Below are positions 32,965-40,682 of a DNA stretch of 64,000 nucleotides, piece after piece. The notes below the pieces were generated by a model. That model searched no databases and was not told the origin of the DNA. It worked only from the letters and a program-made list of their open reading frames with translations. Made by a program: the position numbers and the translations under genes. The first letter of the stretch is position 1, and each line of letters starts with the position of its first letter. Source of the DNA: JALORV01 sp963712485 (lineage in GTDB: Bacteria > Pseudomonadota > Gammaproteobacteria > Burkholderiales > Burkholderiaceae_F); assembly GCA_963712485.1 (NCBI GenBank), contig CAVQID010000011.1:1-64000 (forward strand), written 5' to 3'.

Positions 32965-33812
32965 GGCAATGTGCTTTCCCGAAGTTCCACTTCGATGCGT
33001 GCGGAAGCAATGGTCTTGCCGTCATTGCGCGCTCCGACCTTCAGGCGCGCCTGTTCGCCGGTCAACTCCTGCAGTTCGACCTCGAGATCCAGCGTCGTAC
33101 CCGGTACCGTGAACGAACGGATCTTCACGTTGCTGACCCGGCGCGGAATCAGCATGCCGGCCGAAGCCGGCATGGCCTCGCCGGCCACCTGAACCGCCAG
33201 GCCCGCGATCGCGTCGATCAGCAACGTGCCCGGATACACGGGCCGGCGTGGGAAGTGATCGGCAAAGTAGCCGGCCTCAGCGAGTGGCGGCACGTGCAGC
33301 CGACTGGTCATGCGCCGACCGGCAATATGTTCGACGGTCTCGAGCGCAGGTGCCGCCACACCGGCGAAGCGCCCCGCGGGAGCGCCCCGTGTACGCAGTG
33401 TCTCAAAGTCCGCGCGCACGGCCTCGGCTGCATCGAAGTCGGCCATCGGCAACATCGGACCCACGCAATCCATCAGTTCCAGCGCGCACTCGCCGTCGAT
33501 GGTGGCAAGCCCGCTGTAGGCGACTGCTTCAGCATCACACCGTGCGATGGTGGCCTCGAGCTGCAGGGTCTGGCCGGGCGCGACGATGCGGTGGTACACG
33601 GTTGCTCCGGCGAGGCCGGCGACGGGGCGCCAGGCAAAGTCGAGTTCGGCCATCGCGGACCACGCCGCAAGCTGGCCGACGGCTTCAGCCATCAGCGACG
33701 CGGGGAATCGCGATGCCCCGGCCGGCACGGTGTACGCGCCTTCGATCTGCCGGTCAGCGCACTGGGTGATGCGGTCGACGAAGGAGAAGGCGCGAAAGCG
33801 CTCGCTCGTCAT
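32961..33812 (-). CDS. Tandem-hotdog 3-hydroxyacyl-ACP dehydratase-like protein
   Basis: This 283-aa protein has two hotdog domains. The N-terminal one (about 1-120) keeps FabZ-like features (SLMAEAVGQLAAWSAM with Glu43) but has SRFP where the catalytic His of HFP should be. The C-terminal one (about 155-280) has ADHFPRRPVYPGTLLIDAIAG with His186 and Asp200, the FabA-type His/Asp pair. One active and one degenerate site per chain resembles the pseudodimer arrangement of some polyketide dehydratases. It would dehydrate 3-hydroxyacyl-ACP in this operon. Thirty-five bases separate it from the ACP gene upstream and its stop overlaps the next ketosynthase. Confidence 0.78.
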   Translation of the reverse strand: MTSERFRAFSFVDRITQCADRQIEGAYTVPAGASRFPASLMAEAVGQLAAWSAMAELDFAWRPVAGLAGATVYHRIVAPGQTLQLEATIARCDAEAVAYSGLATIDGECALELMDCVGPMLPMADFDAAEAVRADFETLRTRGAPAGRFAGVAAPALETVEHIAGRRMTSRLHVPPLAEAGYFADHFPRRPVYPGTLLIDAIAGLAVQVAGEAMPASAGMLIPRRVSNVKIRSFTVPGTTLDLEVELQELTGEQARLKVGARNDGKTIASARIEVELRESTLP

Positions 33813-33847
33813 CGACGCGCCCGCTGCTCGACCTGCCGCGCGCCGAC

Positions 33848-34276
33848 TCAGGCCGTAGCCTGAGCCGAGCGCTGCGCGCGGATGACGACCTTGCAGAACG
33901 TCTCCGGCGTGAACAGACGCGTGATGTCGGCGGCCTTCAGCGGGGTCTTGAAGCGCTCGGCCGGGACCTCGGTCAGAAATTCCTTCAGGCGCGCCAGTCC
34001 CGCCTCGGTGACGATGCCCTTGTTCTCGAATTCGGACTCGGGCAACGGACCGCGCGCGTCCTCGACGATCTTGCCGCGCGGAATCTTCACGCCGAAGCCG
34101 CGCTCAAGGCGGAAGACGAGGTCGAGAAAGTCGATCGACTCGGCGTCGAGACCCTCTATCAGCGGGACCTTCGGCTTCACATCGTCGACTTCGCATCCCA
34201 ACGCGTCGGCGATGATCTGCGCGACCTTCGGGAAAACGGTGTCGATTTCTTGTTGGCTGATTGCCTGTTCTGACAT
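33848..34276 (-). CDS. Acyl carrier protein with long C-terminal extension
   Basis: This 142-aa protein begins with a standard ACP helix bundle (residues 10-75). The phosphopantetheine Ser48 is in GLDAESIDFLDLVFRLE, then FGVKIPRGKI. After the carrier domain a further 65 residues follow (GIVTEAGLARLKEFL ... LKAADITRLFTPETFCKVV), roughly doubling normal ACP length. The extension may be a docking segment for the operon's own enzymes. The adjacent AcpS-domain protein is the likely activator. The start at 34276 is four bases after the fabG-like stop with GGAG upstream; the longer in-frame ORF overlaps fabG and is not coding. Confidence 0.85.
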   Translation of the reverse strand: MSEQAISQQEIDTVFPKVAQIIADALGCEVDDVKPKVPLIEGLDAESIDFLDLVFRLERGFGVKIPRGKIVEDARGPLPESEFENKGIVTEAGLARLKEFLTEVPAERFKTPLKAADITRLFTPETFCKVVIRAQRSAQATA

Positions 34277-34280
34277 TCCC

Positions 34281-35051
34281 TCACTCCATTTTGAAGCCGC
34301 CATCGACGTGCAGCACTTCGCCGGTGATGTAGTCGGCAAAGCGTGACGCGAGAAACCAGACGGCGTACGCGATGTCCTGTGCCTGCCCGTACCGCCGCAG
34401 CAGGATACGTTTCTTGACCTCGTCGCCGGCCAGCTCGCGTACCTGTTGCGACATCTCGGTTTCAATCACGCCAGGGGCGACGCAGTTTACCGTGATCTTG
34501 CGAGAAGCCAGCTCGACTGCCATGGCACGGGTGAACGCGTTGATGGCCCCCTTGCTGGCCGCGTAGTTCGACTGGCCGCGGCCGCCTTTTTCCCCGGCCA
34601 CGGAGCTCAGGTTGATGATGCGCCCCGACCGCTTCGAGATCATGTGCGGGACGACGGCCCGCGTGACGTTGAAAACGCCGCCGATGTTGGTATCCAGCAC
34701 CGTGCGGATGTCTGCATCGTCGAGCATCGCCAGCAGGTTGTCGCGCACGACGCCGGCGTTGTTCACCAGCACGTCGATGCGGCCGCGGTCTTCAGCCACC
34801 TGGTCGATCGCCGCGGTGACGGCCGCGGCGTCGGCCACATCGACCTGCATGGCCCGTGACTTGCCGCCGGCGCTGCTGACCGCTTCGACGACCTCGCGGG
34901 CAGCCTCGGCGTTGCCACGGTAGAAGAAGACGACATCAACACCGTCGCCGGCGAGAAGCTCGACGATCGCGCGGCCGATGCCGCGGCTGCCGCCGGTGAC
35001 GACGGCGACCTTGCCGGCCAGCCCGGACTCAATGGCGACGGGTCCCGGCAT
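34281..35051 (-). CDS. 3-oxoacyl-ACP reductase (FabG-like SDR)
   Basis: This 256-aa short-chain dehydrogenase has the Rossmann motif TGGSRGIG (residues 19-26), NNAG motif, and active-site Ser/Tyr/Lys in INLSSVAGEKGGRGQSNYAASKG (Tyr and Lys in YAASK). The C-terminal DYITGEVLHVDGG is typical of FabG. It reduces 3-oxoacyl-ACP to 3-hydroxyacyl-ACP with NADPH in the cytoplasm. It lies five bases after the FabL-like gene and four bases before the ACP, and so is part of the operon rather than the housekeeping fab cluster. A housekeeping copy must lie elsewhere on the chromosome. Confidence 0.9.
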   Translation of the reverse strand: MPGPVAIESGLAGKVAVVTGGSRGIGRAIVELLAGDGVDVVFFYRGNAEAAREVVEAVSSAGGKSRAMQVDVADAAAVTAAIDQVAEDRGRIDVLVNNAGVVRDNLLAMLDDADIRTVLDTNIGGVFNVTRAVVPHMISKRSGRIINLSSVAGEKGGRGQSNYAASKGAINAFTRAMAVELASRKITVNCVAPGVIETEMSQQVRELAGDEVKKRILLRRYGQAQDIAYAVWFLASRFADYITGEVLHVDGGFKME

Positions 35052-35056
35052 CGATG

Positions 35057-35845
35057 TCAGCCCGAGATCGCAAAACCGCCGTCGACGAACAGCGTATGGC
35101 CGTTGATCATCGTCGCTTCCGGCAGGCAGAGCAGATAGACCGCGCCGGCGACTTCCTCAGGCGTGAGCACCGGTCCAGCCGGCGTTCTTGCCCTGAACGA
35201 CGCGAGCAGTTCCTCGCGGTTCGGGAAGTAGGCGAGGGCATCGGTCTCGACGACGCCGGCGCTGACCGCATTCACGCGGATCCCGCGCGGACCGAGTTCC
35301 TGCGCGAGCGAGCGCACCAGCGACTCGAGCGCCGCCTTCGATGCGCCGATGAAAGCGTAGTTCGGCATCGCGCGCACCGAGCCGAGGCTCGACATCGCGA
35401 TGAGGCGGCCGCCTGCGCCCATCAGCGGCGCCGCACGCTGGGCCAGCAGGTTCAGCGCGAACGCGTTGGTCTCCATGCACCAGCGCCAGTGCTTCAGCGT
35501 CATGTCCATCGCGGGCTTGAGCACGCCACTGGCCGCATTGCTGACGACAATGTCCAGCCGTGTGAACTGTTTTCCCAGTTCGGCGAACATCTCGTCGACG
35601 CTGTCCGGCAGCCCGACACTCGCCTTGAGCGCGATCGACTTCCTGCCGAGTGCGCGGAATTCGCCGCACAACGCCTCCGCCTCTTCGTGGCTGTTGTAGT
35701 AGTTGACCACGACGTCGCAGCCGGCCGTCGCCAGCTTGCGCGCGATTGCGCGTCCGATCCCGCGCGCGGCGCCGGTGACGAGCGCCGTCTTGCCGGCAAG
35801 TGGCAGCATGGGGTCGGGAGCGCTGGACGGTGTCGTGGTGGACAT
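35057..35845 (-). CDS. FabL-like enoyl-ACP reductase (SDR), first gene of the operon
   Basis: This 262-aa SDR has the Rossmann motif TGAARGIG and the sequence SNAASGVLKPAMDMTLKHWRW. The YxxxK pair sits in NYAFIGASKAALESL (Tyr and Lys of Y-x6-K type). That Y-x6-K spacing and the NYYNSHEEAE and SNAASG segments are typical of FabL (enoyl-ACP reductase III), not FabG, which uses YxxxK. It would saturate the enoyl chain, so the operon can make saturated or partly saturated products. The start at 35845 lacks a strong ribosome binding site; an internal Met 12 residues later is possible. The 237-base gap to the divergent EamA gene should hold the operon promoter. Confidence 0.82.
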   Translation of the reverse strand: MSTTTPSSAPDPMLPLAGKTALVTGAARGIGRAIARKLATAGCDVVVNYYNSHEEAEALCGEFRALGRKSIALKASVGLPDSVDEMFAELGKQFTRLDIVVSNAASGVLKPAMDMTLKHWRWCMETNAFALNLLAQRAAPLMGAGGRLIAMSSLGSVRAMPNYAFIGASKAALESLVRSLAQELGPRGIRVNAVSAGVVETDALAYFPNREELLASFRARTPAGPVLTPEEVAGAVYLLCLPEATMINGHTLFVDGGFAISG

Positions 35846-36082
35846 GGGGGAGAACTGACCGGAGGCGTCACGGGCCGACGCGACCGCGATTGTATTGCTT
35901 TGACATCAAGGCGTTTTGCGCGCTTCAATCGCCGCTCCCTGGAGAGCGACAGCCATGGCTTTATCACCGGATTTCGACCTCGCGGCCACGCGCCGTCACT
36001 TCGTCGCACAGTGCCTCATTTCGCGCTGCGTAAGGAAGTCGGAATGTGAGGGTCGCGCCGACTTCGCAATGGGTTCCGCCGG

Positions 36083-37060
36083 ATGAGCGCGACGCAACGA
36101 AAGGCCGCGCCTCAAGCGACGGCGGGCGAGCCGGTGTCGCAGCAGCGCGCCGCACTCCTGCTCGCGCTCGGGCTGATCCTCGTCTGGGGAATCAATTTCA
36201 GCGTGCAAAAGGCCGTCTTCACCGCGGTGACCCCGGGCGGCTTCCTGTTCGTGCGCTACCTCATCATGCCGGCGTGTGCCGTTGCGCTGCTCTGGCAGCG
36301 CTATGGCACGCGCTGGCCGCGCCTGCCGCGCGGCGAGTGGTGGGCGTTGCTGAGGCTCGGCCTGCTGGGCCACCTGCTGCACGTCGGCCTCGTGACGTTC
36401 GGCATCGACTGGTCGACGGCGTTTTCCAGTTCGCTGATCCTCGCCTGCGGACCCGTCTTCACTTTGCTGCTGCTGCGCGGACTGGGCGTCGAGCAGCTGA
36501 CGCGGCCGCAGGTCGCCGGCGTTGCCGTGGCGTGCGTCGGCGTGCTGATCTTCCTGTCGGACAAGCTGCTGGGTGCCCAGTGGCGTGCGAGCGGCGGCGA
36601 CCTCGTGCTGCTGGTCGCCGCGTTCTTCTTCTCGTGCTACACCGTGGCCGCCAAACCGCTGATCGAGCGGCACGGCGGAGTTCTGGTGATGGCCTACGCG
36701 ACGCTGCTGGGCAGCGTACCGGTCCTGCTGCTCAGCCTGCCGGCCGGGCTGAAGGTGGACTGGGTCAACGTGCCGCTGCCGATATGGGCGGGCCTGCTGT
36801 GGGCGATCGTGCTGTCGGCTTTTGTCGGCTGGATCGTCTGGGGCTGGGTCAATGCGGTGCGCGGCGTGGCGCGCACGGCGCCGCTGATTTACCTGATGCC
36901 GCCGGTCGCCGGTCTCGTCGCATGGTGGGTCACCGGCGAAGGCTATGGCGCGATCAAGCTGGTCGGCGCCGCGGTCACATTGCTCGGCGTGGCTTTGGCA
37001 CAGTTCGCGCGCCGACGCGATCCGGCGCGCGATGTGCCGAGCGTCGGCGTAGTCGACTGA
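36083..37060 (+). CDS. EamA/DMT-family transporter
   Basis: This 325-aa inner-membrane protein has about ten transmembrane helices in two EamA repeats. The first repeat is ALLLALGLILVWGINFSVQK ... FLFVRYLIMPACAVALL. The second begins DLVLLVAAFFFSCYTVAAK and ends near VGAAVTLLGVALAQFA. DMT transporters export metabolites such as amino acids, nucleosides or lipids; the substrate is not indicated by the sequence. It is divergent from the fatty-acid-like operon, and the shared upstream region leaves a functional link possible but unproven. The C-terminal 25 residues are charged and cytoplasmic. Confidence 0.87.
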   Translation: MSATQRKAAPQATAGEPVSQQRAALLLALGLILVWGINFSVQKAVFTAVTPGGFLFVRYLIMPACAVALLWQRYGTRWPRLPRGEWWALLRLGLLGHLLHVGLVTFGIDWSTAFSSSLILACGPVFTLLLLRGLGVEQLTRPQVAGVAVACVGVLIFLSDKLLGAQWRASGGDLVLLVAAFFFSCYTVAAKPLIERHGGVLVMAYATLLGSVPVLLLSLPAGLKVDWVNVPLPIWAGLLWAIVLSAFVGWIVWGWVNAVRGVARTAPLIYLMPPVAGLVAWWVTGEGYGAIKLVGAAVTLLGVALAQFARRRDPARDVPSVGVVD

Positions 37061-37085
37061 CGCGCCGACGCCTGCCGTCGTCTTC

Positions 37086-38052
37086 CTACGAGCCGGCGGA
37101 AATCTGGTTGTCCTTCACCACCTTGCGCCAGCGGTCGATCTCTTTCTGCATGAACGCCTTGAATTCACCTGGACCCTGCCCGGTGACCGTCATGCCCTGG
37201 GCATTGAGTCGTTCGGCAACGGCGGGCTCCTTCAGCGCCTTCTGCAGTTCGGCATTCATGCGGTTGACGATGGCCGGTGGAGTTTTCGCCGGCGCGATGA
37301 CACCCCAGTAGGCGAGCGCCTCGAAGTTGCGGATGCCGGCCTCGGCCAGCGTCGGCGTATCCGGCAGGCTCGGGTGGCGCTTTGCGCCGGTGACGGCCAT
37401 CGGCCGTACGGTGCCGGCCTTCACATGCGGCATCACGAGGAAGACCGTACCGATGCCGAGTGGCGTATGGCCGGCGACCACATCGTTCATCAGCGGGCCG
37501 CCGCCACGGTAGGGGATATGAGTCCAGGACCAGCCGTCCTGTTTGCCGACCTGGATCATCGCCAGGTGGCCGAGGCTGCCCGTGCCGATCGATCCGATCG
37601 TGACGCCCTTGATGCTGCGCGCGTCGGCATTGACGTCGGCGAACTTCGTGTACTTCGACTTGCTCGACGCCACCAGCGCCATCGGTGAAGTGCCGATCAG
37701 CGTCACGTGCTCGAGTCCCGTCATCGTGTCGAACGAAATGTTCGGAATGCAGGCTGGGATTGGTGCCGTGCGTATCGAAGACGACGCCGAAGGTCGACCC
37801 ATCCGGCGCCGCCTTGGCGACGGCTGCGGTGCCGATCGAACCCGACGCGCCGCCGATGTTTTCAACCACGACGCTCTGGCCGACCTGTTTCGTCAGTTGC
37901 TGCGCGAGCACGCGCGCCACCTGGTCGACCGAGCCGCCGGGCGGAAACACCGCGATCAGTCTGATCGGCTTGTCGGGCCAGTTCTGCGCGCCGGCCGCGC
38001 CGGCTATCAGCGCAAGCGTGACGGCCGCGAGAACTCGGTTGAAAAACATCAT
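37086..38052 (-). pseudogene. Bug/TctC-family solute-binding protein, frameshifted
   Basis: This gene of about 322 codons encodes a periplasmic tripartite tricarboxylate transporter receptor of the Bug family. A signal peptide (LAAVTLALIAGAAGA) and WPDKPIRLIAVFPPGGSVDQ begin it, with VVVENIGGASGSIG. The C-terminal half reads TLIGTSPMALVASS ... AYWGVIAPAKTPPAIV. The frame breaks at 37746-37747: HGTNPSLH is followed by PNISFDTMTG in another frame, consistent with one extra base. Both halves are conserved. Start 38052 has AAGGAG at correct spacing. TctA/TctB membrane genes are not adjacent, as is usual for orphan Bug genes of Burkholderiales. Ligands are typically carboxylates. Confidence 0.82.
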
Positions 38053-38169
38053 TGCAGGCTCCTTGGCGCGCCGCGGGTGGCGCAACTGGGGCGCAAGCTT
38101 AGTGAGACGTCGCGAGCTCGTCATCCGGTTCACTACCACCCGGACGACCGGCGGATCGGCGGTGGGCGG

Positions 38170-39297
38170 TCAGAACACGGCGCCGCGCGCTTCGATCGGC
38201 CAGAGGTCGATGACCACGTCGTTGCGCGAAACGACGATGACATCGTGCAGGTTGACCGTCGGATCGATGTGCCCGGGAATCAGCAACGGCTTGTCGCCGA
38301 TCGCCAGGTTCGGGCCTTCATTGCCGACGCGGATCAGGATCGTGTGTTCATCCGAGACGCCGCGGACCTGCCAGCCTTCGAAGGCGGGCATCGCAGGGCC
38401 CGAATCGGTGGAAAACGACTTCAGGCCCGCATCCAGCGTGACGCGGTCGCCGCGCGCGCTGATGACCGACGACAGGATGTACAACGCCGGCTCGAACGCG
38501 GGCGCAATCGGGTCGAATTCGTTCTTGCCGTAGTCGACGTCCATCAGCACGTACGATCCGGGCTGGACTTCGTTGTAGACACCGCTGCCGGTTTCGTAAG
38601 GAAACGTCCCGGTGCCGCCGCCGGTGACGATGTCACAGGTCAGGCCCTCCGCCAGCAGGCCGTCGCGCGCGGCGCCCGCCAATCCGGCCGCCAGCGTGAT
38701 GGCCTGGCGACGTTCGCGTACCGTGCGTCGATGCTGCGCCGAGCCGTAGTACGCCTGAAGACCGCGCAGGCGCAGGCCCTTGTGCAGTTTGATCTCACGC
38801 GCAAGGTCGACGGCGGCCGCGGTATCCGGCACACCGGCCCGGCCGTGGCCGACGTCGATTTCGATGTAGACCTCGACCTCCGCCGCCAGCGCACGGCAGG
38901 CCGTGGCCAGCTGGCGCACCTGGCGCACATCGTCGACGCAGACGCCGATCCTCGCCTTCGGGTAGCGGACCGCCAGCGACGCCAGCGTGGTGACCTTGCG
39001 CTTGCCGATGATCTCGTTGGTGACGAGGACGTCGTCGATGCCGCCGGCGAGGAACACTTCGGCCTCGGAGACCTTCTGGCAGCAGATGCCCACCGCTCCG
39101 GCGACCATCTGGCGACGCGCGATCTCGACGCATTTGTGGGTCTTGGCATGCGGTCGCACCCGCGTTCCGCGCACGGTCGAGGATCGCATCAGCCTTTCGA
39201 GGTTGGCCTCGAAGCGGTCGATATCCAGCACCAGGGCCGGCGTGTCGACCTCATGCAGCGCATCTCCGACGCGCGCGGGTGTCCAGCGCATTTTCAT
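38170..39297 (-). CDS. DSD1/D-threonine-aldolase-like PLP enzyme
   Basis: This 375-aa fold-type III PLP enzyme has the cofactor Lys52 in RPHAKTHK, near the N-terminus of an alanine-racemase-like barrel. The C-terminal beta domain carries IPGHIDPTVNLHD, where His and a nearby Asp-type residue form the divalent metal site of D-threonine aldolase and D-serine dehydratase (DSD1). It therefore cleaves or dehydrates a D-3-hydroxyamino acid in the cytoplasm. The exact substrate among D-threonine, D-serine and 3-hydroxyaspartate is uncertain. Start is ATG 39297 or ATG 39291, both lacking a good ribosome binding site. It is divergent from dcd. Confidence 0.85.
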   Translation of the reverse strand: MKMRWTPARVGDALHEVDTPALVLDIDRFEANLERLMRSSTVRGTRVRPHAKTHKCVEIARRQMVAGAVGICCQKVSEAEVFLAGGIDDVLVTNEIIGKRKVTTLASLAVRYPKARIGVCVDDVRQVRQLATACRALAAEVEVYIEIDVGHGRAGVPDTAAAVDLAREIKLHKGLRLRGLQAYYGSAQHRRTVRERRQAITLAAGLAGAARDGLLAEGLTCDIVTGGGTGTFPYETGSGVYNEVQPGSYVLMDVDYGKNEFDPIAPAFEPALYILSSVISARGDRVTLDAGLKSFSTDSGPAMPAFEGWQVRGVSDEHTILIRVGNEGPNLAIGDKPLLIPGHIDPTVNLHDVIVVSRNDVVIDLWPIEARGAVF

Positions 39298-39404
39298 GGA
39301 GGCGAGTCTAACGGCCCGGCCGCAGCTGTTCGCAGCCCTACAATCGCGCCTTCCAGTGAAATGAAACCATTGACGGCCGCTCAAGTGGCTGCATTGCGAA
39401 CCCG

Positions 39405-39968
39405 ATGAGCATCAAGAGCGACAAGTGGATCCGCCGCATGGCGGCGCAGGGAATGATCGAGCCGTTCGAGCCCGGCCAGGTGCGCGAGGTCAACGGCCAG
39501 AAGATCGTCAGCTATGGAACGTCGAGCTACGGCTACGATATCCGCTGCGCGGACGAATTCAAGATCTTCACCAACATCAATCACACGATTGTCGATCCCA
39601 AGGACTTCGATCCGAACTCCTTCGTCGACATCAAGAGCAGTGTCTGCATCATCCCGCCCAATTCGTTCGCGCTGGCGCGTACCGTCGAATACTTTCGCAT
39701 CCCACGCAGCGTGCTGACCATCTGCCTGGGCAAGAGCACCTACGCGCGCTGCGGCATCATCGTCAATGTCACGCCGCTCGAACCCGAGTGGGAAGGGCAC
39801 GTGACGCTGGAGTTCTCGAACACGACGCCGCTGCCGGCGAAGATCTACGCGCACGAGGGTTGCGCGCAGGTGCTGTTCATCGGTGGCGATGAGGTGTGCG
39901 AAACCTCGTACAAGGACCGCGGGGGGAAGTACCAGGGACAGCGCGGGGTGACGCTGCCGCGCACCTGA
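39405..39968 (+). CDS. dcd: dCTP deaminase
   Basis: This 187-aa enzyme deaminates dCTP to dUTP for thymidylate synthesis, forming a homotrimer. Family motifs are SSYGYDIRCADEFKIF near residue 38, LGKSTYARCGIIVNVTPLEPEWEGH (substrate-binding and catalytic Glu region), and the C-terminal SYKDRGGKYQGQRGVTLPR lid. Its length matches the proteobacterial enzyme (about 188-193 aa). It is transcribed rightward, diverging from the PLP enzyme gene and facing the DUF4124 gene. Confidence 0.96.
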   Translation: MSIKSDKWIRRMAAQGMIEPFEPGQVREVNGQKIVSYGTSSYGYDIRCADEFKIFTNINHTIVDPKDFDPNSFVDIKSSVCIIPPNSFALARTVEYFRIPRSVLTICLGKSTYARCGIIVNVTPLEPEWEGHVTLEFSNTTPLPAKIYAHEGCAQVLFIGGDEVCETSYKDRGGKYQGQRGVTLPRT

Positions 39969-40010
39969 GGCCGCCGAAGCTGCCGCAAGGCGACGCGCGA
40001 CGCTGCTGAA

Positions 40011-40508
40011 CTAGCGCGCGGCGTTACGCGCCGCGTGGGCCTTGGTCAGGCGCGCCTCGGCGTCGGCGACCTCGCGTTCCAGTCCGGCGATGCGCGCCTC
40101 GTAATCCGGGGATAGGCGACTGCCACCGCCGGCGAGACCCAGCCTTTCGCCCGGCAGCGGTTCACGGCCGAGTTCGAGGCGCCGCTTGGCGACCTGCACG
40201 GCGGTTTCGGCCGCGGCGATTTCCTGCACGGCGGCGTCGAGCGCGTTCGAGCGCTTGGTGGGGGGCGGCAACGGCGTGCTGGGGTCGTGTCCCGTGCCAG
40301 GGAGCACGATGGGCCGCGACGGCGCCGTCGGCGCACTGGCGGGAGGCTTGGGGGTGGGCTTGGAGGAGCGCTCCTCCAGGACCTTGCTGCCGGACGGTGG
40401 TGCATCGGTGAACATGATGCTGCCGTCCGGCATCTGCACCTTGTAGATCGTCTGCGCGACGCCCAGGCATGGCAACGCGAAGACGACCGCAAACAATAGA
40501 CGGCGCAT
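40011..40508 (-). CDS. DUF4124 domain periplasmic protein
   Basis: This 165-aa exported protein has a signal peptide at residues 1-19 (LLFAVVFALPCLGVAQ). The DUF4124 motif follows (TIYKVQMPDGSIMFTDAPP), then a Pro-rich linker (residues 50-90) and a C-terminal coiled coil (ALDAAVQEIAAAETAVQVA ... ARIAGLEREVADAEARLTK). Such proteins are common in Burkholderiales and have no established function. GGAGGGAG upstream of ATG 40508 supports the start. It is convergent with dcd and divergent from dnaE. Confidence 0.82.
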   Translation of the reverse strand: MRRLLFAVVFALPCLGVAQTIYKVQMPDGSIMFTDAPPSGSKVLEERSSKPTPKPPASAPTAPSRPIVLPGTGHDPSTPLPPPTKRSNALDAAVQEIAAAETAVQVAKRRLELGREPLPGERLGLAGGGSRLSPDYEARIAGLEREVADAEARLTKAHAARNAAR

Positions 40509-40639
40509 CGGGCTCTCCCTCCAATGGGGCGGACGATAACCGTTACAACGCGCCGGCGAAATCGCTGGACGACAGACAAGCACCCGTCATTCCGTCGTTT
40601 CAGATCAATCATTTGGCGGCGGACGTCGATCCGCCGGGG

Positions 40640-40648
40640 TTATCCACA
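40640..40648 (+). promoter_or_regulatory. Perfect DnaA box upstream of dnaE
   Basis: TTATCCACA, identical to the high-affinity consensus R1 DnaA box, lies 34 bases before the dnaE start, within the presumed 5' leader or promoter. It is a single box with no second copy nearby seen, so it is a candidate regulatory site and not an origin. Confidence 0.5.
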
Positions 40649-40682
40649 GTGCCGGCTGATCGCGGGTGGCAGAATTCTCCTC

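Noticed and set aside
31636..33192. A 518-codon plus-strand frame across the ketosynthase genes
   Set aside because: Antisense shadow of the ketosynthase gene with no domain and with heavily biased composition.
29103..35845. Assignment as an aryl-polyene cluster
   Set aside because: KS/CLF-like pair, ACP, KR, DH and acyltransferase fit, but an enoyl reductase is present and the AMP-ligase, thioesterase, outer-membrane and glycosyltransferase genes usual in aryl-polyene loci are absent.
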